A stretch of 64,000 nucleotides of DNA from Pempheris klunzingeri (taxonomy: Eukaryota; Chordata; Actinopteri; Acropomatiformes; Pempheridae). A program made the position numbers and the translations under genes. Below the pieces are notes generated by a model. The model made no database searches and was not told the DNA's origin. It saw only the letters and a program-made list of their open reading frames with translations. Shown piece by piece: positions 1 to 10,998 of this stretch; position 1 is the stretch's first letter, and each line of letters starts with the position of its first letter. The stretch covers positions 1 through 64,000 of the forward strand of contig NW_027254970.1 in NCBI RefSeq assembly GCF_042242105.1, read 5' to 3'.

Positions 1-2445
1 ACAAGTGTGCAACTTCAACCACAGTGACAGGTAGCTCTTTAATCCACCAGGCTTTAACTGTCAACAGGCCAGCAGCAGGCGGGTTATTAATAACGATGCT
101 TGGCTGTGTGTGTGTCTGTGTGTATGGGTTACCAGGGTTCTCTCGATACTAAACACCACTTTTGTTTGTGCCAACTCCATTAGGCCTTAGCAGTACACCA
201 AGGCCAGCTTAAGGGCATCCCAAAAAGGGGAAGATTGGGAGCAGTGCAGCACAAACACACATGATGTGTAACAGAATGTTTGTCTCTGTGCTATTAATAA
301 GAGTGCAGGAGTGAAGTGTGGCCCAGTGTGCATGTGCCCATGAACAATCAATCTATGAAATCCCATCAGTATGGCCCTCTGCTGAGGCCATTGTATGGGG
401 GAGGGGAAAGATTGGTTTTGTTAGGGTGTGGGTATTTTTGTGTCTATGTGTGTCTATGCGCAGATGGAAAATGGCTTTCTGCACTGCAGATGTAATAACT
501 TGAGGCATAAGGGAGAGGACAGGAGGGAGGGGGCAGTTCAATTACAATTTCCTCCCCTCCCTCAGTCTCACTCTCTGCCAAGTAATTCATTTCAGAGGCA
601 ATTACCAATAGGACCGCAGCCCAGCCTGCTCGTCTAACTCATATGGATGAGCTGTCACAGCCGGGGGGGAGGGAGGGAGAGACGCCTCAGGCTGCTCCAC
701 ACACACTCGCAAACAACAACACACCCATGGGGATGAGCAAAAACACACTGATACATTCACATGGATATATCAAGCAACACATCTAAATCCACAGAGACAA
801 CCTGGGGCGAAAATCATTAAGATCACAGCAATCTTTTTTCATAATTATGATCTATCTATCTAAGTCTGTCTCACACAGACTAAGACACTTCCTCTGAAAT
901 GGTTTTCAACAACAAAAACAGTGACACTTGGATGAAGCGTTTTGGTAGTTGCTGAAAAAGAAATGAAAAGAAAAGAAATTCTTATGACAGTCCTTAAATC
1001 AGACCTATTGCAATTCCTGCATAGCCAGTCATCTTCAAATTGATTGATGCTGTTGTCTCACTGTTCCGTATTACTCACAAAACATCAATCAATTCACCAG
1101 AGCAATTTGTGCCTTCTCATGTACCATTAATGAACAAAAGTACAGCAGCTACATGTAATCTTCTGCCACTTATTTCCAAGTACTCTAGTAATGAGGTTTT
1201 GTGAGCCTTATTGGCTTTGGAGAAAAGTACTGTGTAGGATGTGACTATTGCCTTCCTGCTGACTCAAATTTAACTGTAATGGAATTAAATGCAATTACCC
1301 TGCATCCCCACTGGCCCAGTCTAGAGTAACAGAGTCCCTGAACAAAGGCAAACACACACACCAACATTCACACTTTCTTTTTTAAAGCAATGCCTTGAAA
1401 AATGGCTTCAAAGTATTTCAGTGAGGTCGACAAAGCAAAAGCCTCTGTTGTGCCACACATGCACATCCTCTGCTAGTTTTCTGGGCCAGAAGCAGGGTCA
1501 AACCCATTTCAGTTCCTGAAAGTTCAGAAGTAGAATTGGACATGAAATTGAAAAAAAAGTGTTGATAAAGAAAATGAAATGGAATTGACCTCCACTCTGA
1601 AAGAGCACATGTGGAGTCATAAAGGACAGGCCGAGGAAAATATAAAAATGAATTAGGGTTAAAAAAAAAAAAAGATATATCTGAAGAAGATTTTAGCGTT
1701 TCTCCAATGACTAAAAACAGTGCGTAACATGCATGCAAGCATGAGTGCACACACATCTGGAAACTGCACACACCTCTGCATTCAGAAGTCAAACTCATTT
1801 ATTATGATGTCCCAGTGGCATACATAGAGGGGGAAAAAGAATGCTTAGCATGTTGAATGTTGAACGAATTGTTTAGCAGCGGACATCTTCCTTCAAAAAA
1901 ATCTAATGAATTAGCCACAACCTGGTTACTGTGTATCAGTGGACATAAATCATATGCTACAGTATGCAAAAACTGACTATTTTGTTGTTGTTGGTATGTC
2001 AGTGTTAGCTGGTACAGACACAAGCTGTCTTCAGGGGTGGGAGGATAGAGAGGGGGGCTTCATGGTCTTGTGTTTGTCTGGAGACCTTGATCTGGCAAAA
2101 TAATGTCAAAGTAAATGCTTTAGTATTGATCTGCTTCTAGTCCCCTCGGTCCACAGCATGTGAAATGATAGTCCGTGTGTGCAGGCTACATGGTAAACAG
2201 GCAGCAATCCACACCTACATGTACTGCAGTCTGGAAAACCTTTCTTAAGACTGAAGACTGAGCCTCCGCTCTGAAATTCTGGGTGATTAATTCCATCTCA
2301 TGCCAAATGGTCTGTAGTACGAGGACTATGTTATGCTGCTAGCTCAGTTCAGAGAGAAACAGATGTTGGTATCCAAGAAGCAACTTTACTGGAGATATAA
2401 AGCCTCCAGTTACTATTTAAGTAAAAGAAATGCTGACTCTTAGCT
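1..2445. other. Non-coding flank, probably with the 3' UTR of the hAT-derived gene
   Basis: No convincing exon is visible on either strand. The part next to 2446 should contain the 3' UTR of the minus-strand gene that stops there. A minus-strand AATAAA is readable as tttatt near 1797, about 650 bases beyond the stop, and could be its polyadenylation signal. The stretch around 505-660 is less repetitive, GC-balanced and rich in homeobox-like AATTA/TAATT cores, so it may be a conserved regulatory element. The rest is ordinary AT-rich sequence with short TG runs near 105-125. Confidence 0.5.
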
Positions 2446-5400
2446 TTAAGTCCATAATAATCTGTAGTTGGCTTTGAGGTAGATGAGTGTCTCCAGGTTC
2501 TTTGGCAAGACAAGGCCTCTCTCTGGCCGCAGACAGCTCCCAGCAGTAGTGAAAATGCTCTCCACTACAGTGCCACATGCAGGTATGGTAAACGCCCTCT
2601 TGGCCACCTGGGCAAGCAGAGGAAAGTCAATTGCTTTGCGCCGCCAGTAATGCAAAGCCTCCTCGTCTGTGGGTTCCTCTCGTAGGTAAACAGCCAACTC
2701 CTGCTCGAGGCTCTTGGCCTGTGTTGTGGGTCTCTGCTTGATGAAAGAGAACAGCTTACAGGGCCGAGAAAGAGAAGACACGGGTGATGGAGCTGGAGCA
2801 GGAGGGGTCTGGGATAGAGGATGTAGGTCTGTGTTGGGGTCTATGGGGCTGGAGGCAGTGGAATGCTTGGATAACTCTTCTAAGAGAACTTGTCTGTGCC
2901 AGTCAAGGCTGCTGCTCCAAGTGAGCTTGAACTGGGGGTCCAGGGTGGTGGCAGTGATGTAGAGGGGGTCCTCCAGGATAGGGGACAGCTGACTCTCTAC
3001 AGCCTGGCTGAGGCCCACCAGGAGAGAGGGGCAGTGGGGGGTCGACGTCTCAGAGAGATGCTTCCGAAGGCCCAGAACGCACGGCAGAGCCAGGCTGATG
3101 GACACATGTCTATCTGTCTGTATGTCTGCCTGTCTGTCCCCATACACCATGTCCCAGGCCTCAATGAAGGGCTCCAAAGTGTCTGTGAGCTCCCTCAGTA
3201 GGGCTCTCTCTGAACTACCCAGGGCAAACTTCCCCGGACCACTCATCTCCTCCAGGAACTCCACTGAGTCCAGCAGCCGCCGCAGCACCTGCATCAAAAA
3301 ACACAACACAAAAAGTTAATATTTTGAAAACTGGAAACACACCCTTGATTTTGTCCTTGCAGAGATCTTGCATTTTTCAGTCTTATATTATAAATCCTGC
3401 TGAAACAGCTACATAATCAGGCTATGAATTTAATTATTATGTCCACATACTGCAGACTGGCAACACTTTAGTTTAACCCCCTATCTAGCATTTATCAGCA
3501 GTATGCAAACAACTGATAAAAGGCATATAAAACACATGACAAGACAATACAACATAGCTTTAATCATATAGAATGTCTTCTTTAGAATGTAAGTTAGTGT
3601 ACGACTGCATTGTAATGTATTATATTACAGACAAATAATTAATTTCCTATGTTCTACTTGTACTAATTCCTAAATAGTGGGACTTAAAGTAAAGTGCCAT
3701 CTGTATATATATAATATGACATACCTTAAGCTGAGCAGCCCAGTCTCTTGCTGCAAGAGGGGTATTTCCTGGTCCCCCTACGGTCAACCCAAGGCCATCA
3801 AACACCTGGCTAAGTTTCTCAGGCGGGACAGCAGAGGTAATGTAGTTGTAGAAACAGGCAGCCTTGGCCAGTGTGGAAGAGAGCTGTGAACAGGAGCGTA
3901 ACCCTTCTCTGACACACTGTTCAAGAGAGCGAGAGAAACAGTCCACCCGACAAACACCCAGACCCTGCTCCCACGAGTCTTCCCATTCTCCCTCCTCTCC
4001 ACCATCACCGTGGCCATTCCTGATCCCTTCCCCCACGTTGTTACCATTGTCCACCTCCTCATCATCTTCATTTTGCCCATTGGCGAGAGTAGGTGAAACA
4101 AGGAAACCAGGAAGACAACATGGCTTTGCTGTTGTTCTTGCCAGGAGAGGGCCCGCAACTACACGAAAGGCTCTCCCTGACACGCCATGAGAGTGACACA
4201 CTTCATCAAAATCTGAAAGCACACGATTCCCAGAGCTTCCCCCAGTCAGGGGAAGACACGCCAGGAGAGCTGAACGCATCTGCCAATCGGATGTAAGAAA
4301 ATGGCAGGTGACACCGAGGTACCTACAGACATACAGAGAGAGAGAGAGAGAGGCAGACTCTTCAGTGAGGGAACAAAACCAAATGGGAATCATGTTGTGT
4401 TTGCTTGGTTTTACCTCCTTACCCTGAAGTGGCTCCAGTTAAGCCCCTCCAGAGATCCAGGCTGAGACTGAGGGCGTGTGCTGAGGCCAGGGCCTGACGG
4501 GTTGCCAGCTGTGCCTGGTAGGCGTAGGCTGGGAGGAGCTGGCTCTGGATGTAATGCTTCGTCTCGGGAGTGTAACGTGGCTCCAGGAGCTGAAGCAGCT
4601 CTCTGAAGCCTTGATTTTCCACTATGGACACTGGCTGCAGATCACGCACAATCATCTTAGCTATAGCCTCAGAGATCAGAACCTGTGGTGACAAAAACCA
4701 ACACAAACCCTCATCATCACAAATTCACCACAATGAATACTTCATAAGTCATAAATAGCAGCTTGGTTATTTGCATCTCAAGCGATGATGGACTACAACA
4801 CACACCTGACGTGGATCATGTCTGTCAAACTTGGTCACCCCTCCACCAGAGCCTCCTCCTACTCCTCCCTCCAGAGATCCCATTCCTCCAACACTCCCTC
4901 CTCCACCTCCTCCTCCTACTCCCACTCCCACTCCAGTACTGATGGGGAGAGTGTAGCGGCTATTGCCTCCATTGGTGGTGAAACTATGCAGGGAAGCAGA
5001 GGAGTAACCCTCTCTCTTCATATCTTTCCTTTTCACAAAGTCATCATACATAGCTTGGTGCTTCCGCTGAACGGGAGAGAGACAGTGTGGGGCACAACAA
5101 TGTTATTGGTTGTCAGGGAGAACAGTTAATACACTATTTAGGTGTATACATCTCTACATCACACAGCCTTGTTTTAACATATATGGAGGAAGACACAGTA
5201 TGAGTGAATCCATCCTTGTGGAGAAGCAACAGTCTCTACAGTCAGGTTATATATAGCTGACACTGTAGTGTGCATAAAAAGATACTGAAGATCCAGCTGT
5301 TTCCGCTGAAGCTGACAGAAATATGATGAGGATGAGAGTAAGTGCAGATGCCTCATCCCTGCATGTTAACAAAGACACACATCTTATTTAGAAATCATTA

Positions 5401-5551
5401 CCTTGAGATGCGTTACGAAGTTGGACGTGACACTCCTCTTCGCCTGGATTCTGGTGCCACAAGCTTTGCAGTTGGACTCGATTTTGCCATTTTCACCTTC
5501 AAACACAATATTAAAGTAATCCAGAATAGACACCTTCGAAACTGACGCCAT
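2446..5551 (-). CDS. hAT-transposase-derived protein with BED zinc finger (ZBED-like), 5 exons, 703 aa
   Basis: Five exons on the minus strand join in phase: 5402-5551, 4806-5066, 4423-4682, 3725-4322 and 2446-3288, all with GT-AG ends. The start MASVSKVSILDYF is the first ATG. A BED finger (CKAC near residues 28-31, then H-x4-H) is split by intron 1. Exon 2 carries a Gly/Val/Ser-rich low-complexity tract. Residues from about 138 show the hAT transposase fold: a LDLW first-aspartate motif (D213) and YLGVTCHFL. The second-aspartate motif, TDNAANM-like in active transposases, reads AGPLLAR (about 279-285), so the aspartate is gone. An acidic Asn/Gly/Glu tract follows. The C-terminal hAT dimerisation domain is at about 620-703. 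A long, intact, multi-exon frame lacking a catalytic-region residue and without terminal repeats implies a domesticated host gene, probably a nuclear DNA-binding regulator. Exact orthologue not assigned. Confidence 0.85.
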
Positions 5552-6329
5552 TGGAGCCCACAGTTCCTCCGCTCCGAAGTAAAAATCAACTTGCTATCAA
5601 GGACAATCTGAGTCTGGGGTATCAATCTCACCTCGCCTCTAAGCATGAGCGCAGGCCAGCGTGTTTACCTCCCAATCCCTGCTCACACATCAAAAATGTT
5701 GCTGCCAGTTGCGCAGACAAAAGAAAATTAAATTCCAAGCAGGAGTTGCGTCGCTTGCACGGCCGACATCGGCCACGATCGGGCTACAAGGGCTGCTGCG
5801 GATGTCTGGAAATATCAATAACATAATAGTGAGGCTACATCCGCTGTTTCTGCGCTCCCATCCGTCGTTCGGACGCAAGTGAAGGGGAGGCAGAGCGCCG
5901 TGGCTCATGGAGACATGCAGACAATATTATAATTGGACCAGGAAGTACACACAATAAACGGGAGTTTTCGTTTCCCGTTTCGACAGTTCCCGGTAATGTT
6001 CGGCTGTCCCCAGTCGAGCTGCGTGGATCTGAGGGTGGTGGCGCTCAGTCAGATGCTTTAATTATGCTCGTGTCGTTACAGTAAGAGGAGGCCGCTTTCC
6101 TCTGATGTAATATTTGGAATTAAGATTTCTGTATATAGAATAAAAATATTCATCTCTCAGTAGCAGCTACTCAAAAAAAAAAAAAAAAAATCAGAGAAAA
6201 AACTATTCCGAAAAATTACATTAAAGACTATTTGAATCCACTCCTTTATAAAGAGCAAATAAGTTGTAAATGATGTATGAAAGTAGTACTGACCATTTAT
6301 CAAAACATTTCAGACAGGTTGTATTTATA
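5552..6329. promoter_or_regulatory. Probable promoter and 5' UTR region of the hAT-derived gene
   Basis: This stretch lies upstream of the minus-strand start at 5551. From about 5560 to 6060 it is locally CpG-rich, with many cg dinucleotides at 5750-5890 and 5960-6060, unlike the AT-rich surroundings. An inverted CCAAT box (attgg, about 5932) and an ETS-like core (ccaggaagt, about 5939) are present. This fits a CpG-type housekeeping promoter. From 6100 to 6329 the sequence becomes AT-rich with an A-run at 6174-6190. The transcription start cannot be fixed from sequence alone. Confidence 0.4.
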
Positions 6330-7372
6330 TCCATCTATCTATTTTCTTCTGTTTATCCGGAGTGGGGCATCGGGCTAATCTGGGTGTTCTTCTCCTGAGC
6401 TGTGCTTCTGAGCTCCTCCTGGGGGATCCTGATTTGTTCCCAGGCCAGATGAGATATATAATCCCTCCAGCCACATCTGAGTCTGCCTCAGGGCTTCCTC
6501 CCTGTTGGAGGAGCCCTGACGACCTCCAAGGGGGGACACCCAGGAGGCATCCAGACCAGATGCCCAAACCACCTCAAATGACTCCTTTCGATGTGAAGGA
6601 GCGGTGGCTCTACTCCGAGTTCCCTCTGGATGTCCCAGCTGGAACGTAGATCGTCTGGGAAATCGAGAGCTTCGCCTTCCAGCTCAGCTCCACAACAGTA
6701 CAGCACCTGCATCAGTCCATCTCCCGCTCCTTTTTACCCTTATTCATGAACAAAAGCCGGACATAAACCCCCTTTGTTGGGGCAGCAACTCACTCTCAAC
6801 CCAGAGGGAGCAGTCCACCGCTTTCCAGCAGAGAACCACGGCCTCAGAGTTGGAGGTGCTGACTCTCAGCTGGGCTGCTTCACGCTCATCTACAAACTGT
6901 ACCAGTGCATGTTGCAGGTCACGGTCTGAATAAGGCAACAGGACTACGTCATCTGCATAAAGCAAAGACGCAACTCTGAAGTTCCCAGACCGGACTCCCT
7001 CCTCACCTCGGCTGCGCCTTGAGATCCTGTCCATGAACATCACAAACAGGATCAGTGACAAGGAGCAGCCCTGGTGTGGGAGAAAGTGTTTGACTTTGTG
7101 CTAAGAAAACGGACACAGCTCTCACTTTGGTTATACAGGCACTAGATAGCTTGTAGCAACAGCCCCCGACACCCCATAGTCCCACAGTACCCCCCATAGG
7201 ATTCTCCAGGGCACACGGTCATAAGCCTTTTCCAAGTCCACAAAGCAAATGTATGGATGGTCAAACTCCCATGACCGCACCATCATCCCCGCAACCGTAA
7301 AGAGCTGGTCCACTGTGCCACCTGAATATGAGATTCGAAATCAGCCGGAGCCTCCTTTCAATCAAAGGTTCT
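6330..7372 (-). mobile_element. 5'-truncated, decayed LINE (non-LTR retrotransposon), reverse-transcriptase half
   Basis: Minus-strand translation in several frames gives reverse-transcriptase blocks in order. These are LERRLRL-like remains (about 7350), TVDQLFTVAG (about 7310), CFVDLEKAYDRVPW (about 7240), MDRISRRSRG (about 7030) and the catalytic LLYADDVVLL (about 6960). They are followed by the C-terminal block RELGVEPPLLHIERSHLRWFGHL (about 6600-6540). The 3' end near 6330 carries the short GAT/ATGG-type tail common in teleost LINEs. Several frame changes and an internal loss after the YADD block show it is dead. Only about 1 kb of a normally 3-4 kb element remains. The clade is not certain; an RTE/Rex-like fish LINE is my best guess. 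It sits tail-side of the ccdc115 polyadenylation signal. Confidence 0.85.
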
Positions 7373-7407
7373 GTTTATATTCATAATCTTACAGACTACA
7401 ACACAGC

Positions 7408-7413
7408 TTTTAT
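7408..7413 (-). promoter_or_regulatory. Polyadenylation signal AATAAA for ccdc115
   Basis: A canonical AATAAA on the minus strand lies about 240 bases beyond the ccdc115 stop at 7655, giving a short 3' UTR. The LINE begins only about 35 bases further on. Confidence 0.5.
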
Positions 7414-7654
7414 TGAACCTCGAAGACAGCAGTCACAAACACATTAATCTCACACATTTATCAGTGAGACAGTAGAAACAGAACAAAAATCAAACATAAT
7501 CTACTATCAATTAATAATCAAGTAGGAACTGCTACATCCATAAAAACTTCACCAGGAGGATCACTGTTGAGTTCAACTGGTCCGGAAACGTAACCTACTG
7601 ACTCCAGTCCATCTGTGGCCACAGGATCTTCTCAGAATCATCTGATGGAATTAC

Positions 7655-9890
7655 TTATTTTGCCACCATGTCCAACTGGGCTGTTGAGGATTTCTCCTGG
7701 AGGCTGTGTTTGTCTCTCAGACTGAGCTTCAGGTCCTGTCTGGTGATCAGAACTGCAGTCTGAAGGGTCGCAATCTCAGCTGACAGCTCTATTACTGCAA
7801 TATGGCAGAAAAAAGGAGAGAAGGTGAGGGATGAGGAAAAGCATTCAACCAGTAGTACACTAAGAACAGTTTCATTTTGTACACAAACATAAGAGTACCA
7901 TCATCTCCAATAGAAATACAATGTTCTTTTTATATGCCTGATTAGAGGTGTCATGTCACATGTAAGTAGGGTTTTCATTTTATTTATTTTTTTTAAATGT
8001 AATATGTCACATTCCCCATTTTGACTTAAATAACTTCATCTGCCAGCAAGAAAACAGATCTTCACTTTTTCTTCCCATTATCTAACTTTATTTATCTATT
8101 TTTTTAATATGCATTTCCATTTGGCTCTTTGTTTTGAGTGTGCAAATGCACTTTCTATACACTGTCTATACACTCTATAGAAGATTCCTACATGCTGAAT
8201 ATAAAGAATCTAATGTGGCCCTGAGAACTGAATGCACTTCAACTAAAGAAAACACATTCAAACAGATGAAACACAAGCAAATGAAGAAACCATCTTCACT
8301 GACCTGATAACACATACTGAAAATCTGCAATAAAATGTTTCCAGAGGACATTTAAGTCCAACAAGCATGCTCAGCCAAACTGCAGTGTCACCATGCATCA
8401 CTCAGCTCATTTTTAAATCATTGACAGGTTAAAAGTGTTTCTGTATTTGGTGGTGTTTTTCTGTACAAGCAGCATGTTTAGTTATGCTGCGTATGTACAA
8501 CTGTTGAAACATGGCTGTTTTGGTATATTGTGAAAAGACCGAAAATCTGTCCTTAGTAGTGTCAAGTGCAAACACATCAAATCAAAATTATGTCTTGGTT
8601 ATATTATTAAGTGATAATATATTAGAAAAGCAAATGTTTGACTGCTTTAAACCTAAACCTTTTGGATCTTGTAGCGTCATACCTTGCTTGAATGACGACT
8701 GTGCTTGTTTAAGGGATTGTGGCACCAGAATCCCGAACCATTTCAATGGATCCTGCTGAGGATTTTGGTCACTTTTTCTTGCTGGAGTAACTTCAGGAGC
8801 TCTCTTACTACTTGCCTCTTTCTCTGTGTTAGCCTTTTTTGGTTTGTTTCTTCTCCTGACACCTATGAAATACCACAACATCATGAATAAAAACTGCATT
8901 AGTTTAGTTTACAACATTCCTTTCCTAACACCACGTGGACAATAGTAGACTCACCTTCTTCTTGAGGTCCAATATCCTCTATTGACCCCACATCCTTTCC
9001 AGTCTCATTACTACACTTTTGTTTAACCCCTTGTGTGCAGAAATCCACCTTACCGCTGTCCAGAGTTCTGCAACACATAAACGCAAGTCATAAAAATAGC
9101 AAATTCATTTCCAGTAGCCAACAATTAACCTGGTAGCGTTCATTTCCCCACCTGGCATTAACATGGACCAGTGGCTCTATCTCACTCGCATACTGGAGTG
9201 CAGAGACTTGTTTATTTCCCATGGAATATCGAGCCTTGGAAATGGAAAACCATCCCTGTGGAGAGAGATGGTAACTTAAACACAGGACTTCAAACAGTAA
9301 GAGTGCGTTGCACACATGGACTTGGCAAATTTGAGAAAAGAAACGTAAGCAGCACTGATGTTGGTTGTTATAGGATATGAGGCCTGCAATCTGATGCTTA
9401 TTTTCTCGATTAATCGGTTAATGGTTTGGTCTGTAAAGCATTAGATGATTATAAAACATTGCCCATCGCAATTTCCTAGAGCCCAGGCTGACACATTTCT
9501 TTTTTAGTGTGATCAACACAACAAATCTAAACGATATTCAGTGTACTAACACACAATACTACAAAACCCAGCAAACCATCACAAATGAGAGGTTTGGCAA
9601 ACGTTTGGTTATTTACCAGAAGTGCTGTTTTAACTGAGTTTAAAAAAGGATCTTTTGTGTAGCTTGTATTCATTCATAAACACATATATAAACAGAGATA
9701 CATGTCTGAGGGTGGAAGGCTTGCTAAAAGGACATTACAAGACATTACTCTACTCTACTTTCTGTGCTACCTGCTCTATGAGAGAGTTCAGAGTGGCTCG
9801 TTTCTCCTCCAGTAACTCCAGCTGGTCCATGAAACGGAGCAGCTTTTCGTCCAGTAACAGAGAAGACTCCTCACATTCTGACAAACCCAT
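7655..9890 (-). CDS. ccdc115: Coiled-coil domain-containing protein 115 (V-ATPase assembly factor), 5 exons, 218 aa
   Basis: Exons on the minus strand are 9771-9890, 9152-9255, 8955-9067, 8683-8862 and 7655-7794. All are GT-AG bounded and phase-compatible, giving 218 aa against 180 in human. The N-terminus (MDQLELLEEKRATLNSLIEQ, about residues 21-40) is a predicted coiled coil. ISKARYSMGNKQVSALQYAS follows, then a basic, poorly conserved linker (113-145), then the diagnostic DPLKWFGILVPQSLKQAQSSF block (about 150-170). The C-terminus is a second helical segment. These match vertebrate CCDC115, the counterpart of yeast Vma22p, which works with TMEM199 in the ER/ERGIC to assemble the V0 sector of the proton pump. 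The start is the only upstream in-frame ATG, near the promoter motifs at about 10.02 kb. The linker is longer than the mammalian one. Confidence 0.92.
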
Positions 9891-10014
9891 GTCGACTGTA
9901 TCTACTAACTCAAATGCTTTCTTCTACAGTCTTCACCGCGGTCGTTTCTACTGGAAATCAGCCATTCAACGTAAAAAAAAAAAATAGACTGCGCTACTTC
10001 CGTATAGCATCATG

Positions 10015-10037
10015 TGACGTATGACGTAAATCACGTG
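10015..10037 (-). promoter_or_regulatory. Two CRE-type TGACGT cores and a CACGTG E-box upstream of ccdc115
   Basis: TGACGT occurs at 10015-10020 and 10022-10027, and TCACGTG at 10031-10037, about 125-147 bases upstream of the ccdc115 start codon. TCACGTG is the core bound by MiT/TFE factors (the CLEAR element), which control many V-ATPase genes. TGACGT is the ATF/CREB core. Binding is inferred from motif match only. Confidence 0.4.
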
Positions 10038-10332
10038 TGGTTAGACTCAACCCGTCGCAGTAAAACACAGAAATCAGTCAGGACTTCAGTTTTGAAGGCA
10101 AAACATTAGTGCATTTGAAGTAATTTACTCGTATCACCGTAGCAACCAATACTCACAAAATAAGCTGTTATATTCGTAAATAACCCAAATGACAACATTT
10201 TATCTTGCATGCTCAATGTCGTTGCACTCTGATTTGTAACCATCCTACAAAAATATGGCCAAGAAATTTCTGGTTCTATGTCTGCTCGTGACTTTTCCCT
10301 TCATCAAATTAATTTAAACAAGAAAAGCTCAG

Positions 10333-10404
10333 TTCCCATACCGGGAGTCGAACCCGGGCCGCCTGGGTGAAAACCAGGAATCCTAACCGCTAGACCATAT
10401 GGGA
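10333..10404 (-). tRNA. tRNA-Glu (anticodon TTC)
   Basis: The minus strand folds into a full 72-nt cloverleaf. The acceptor stem is TCCCATA/TATGGGA, the D arm is GGTCTAGCGGTTAGGAT, the anticodon loop is TTTTCAC with TTC, and the T arm contains GGTTCGACTCC. There is no intron. A TTTT run follows within about 10 bases and acts as the Pol III terminator. CCA is not encoded, as expected for a nuclear gene. Confidence 0.95.
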
Positions 10405-10926
10405 CCTACACTTTGCTCAGTTCATGTATTTTTTTAACCGGTTATCGCGATGACTTCTGTTCTCATTGTGGCTGTTTGGCAAATGTCTCCGTGTACGGCT
10501 GGTGAAACGACAAGGCAGGGCACAGAGACAAATAAGACTAAGTTATGCAGCCCAGCTATAAACCGCTAAACATGCTGAAACTTAGCATACCACAAGCTAA
10601 CTAGGTTTCATGTAGCAGGCACATCGCGGGTACATATTGTGGAAAGCCTGCCTTATGTCGACGTTAGCCGATTCTTTCGACCAACACTGAACATTAAGAA
10701 AACGACAGCTGGCGTTAAGTTTGTCTTCATGTAAAAAAAAAAAATATGCGTATATGTTTGCCATTTGTTGTTGTAGATTTGAGGTATCCCGGGGATACTC
10801 TGTGGATCTGCTGAAACAGTAGTAGCTCCTGCTCTCTGACGACAGACAGCTCAACAAATAACCTTTCCCCCCGCATGGCTTCATAATGTCTTCTGTACGG
10901 TGATTCACTATGACTCCCAGTAGCTC
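10405..10926. other. Spacer between tRNA-Glu and tRNA-His
   Basis: This is a 520-base spacer with scattered CpGs (10440-10500, 10620-10690) and a 12-base A-run near 10733. I see no coding exon or repeat I can name. Confidence 0.4.
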
Positions 10927-10998
10927 GCCGTGATCGTATAGTGGTTAGTACTCTGCGTTGTGGCCGCAGCAACCCCGGTTCGAATCCGGGTCACGGCA
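10927..10998 (+). tRNA. tRNA-His (anticodon GTG)
   Basis: A 72-nt cloverleaf has acceptor stem GCCGTGA/TCACGGC, D arm TCGTATAGTGGTTAGTA, anticodon stem CTGCG/CGCAG with loop TTGTGGC (GTG), and T arm GGTTCGAATCC. It is intronless. The extra 5' G of mature tRNA-His is added after transcription. The first TTTTT lies about 35 bases downstream, a little far for a Pol III terminator. Confidence 0.95.

Noticed and set aside
3784-4190. Two long frames on both strands within the hAT-derived gene
   Set aside because: They are alternative frames over exon 4. The exon phase and hAT motifs support only the chosen frame.
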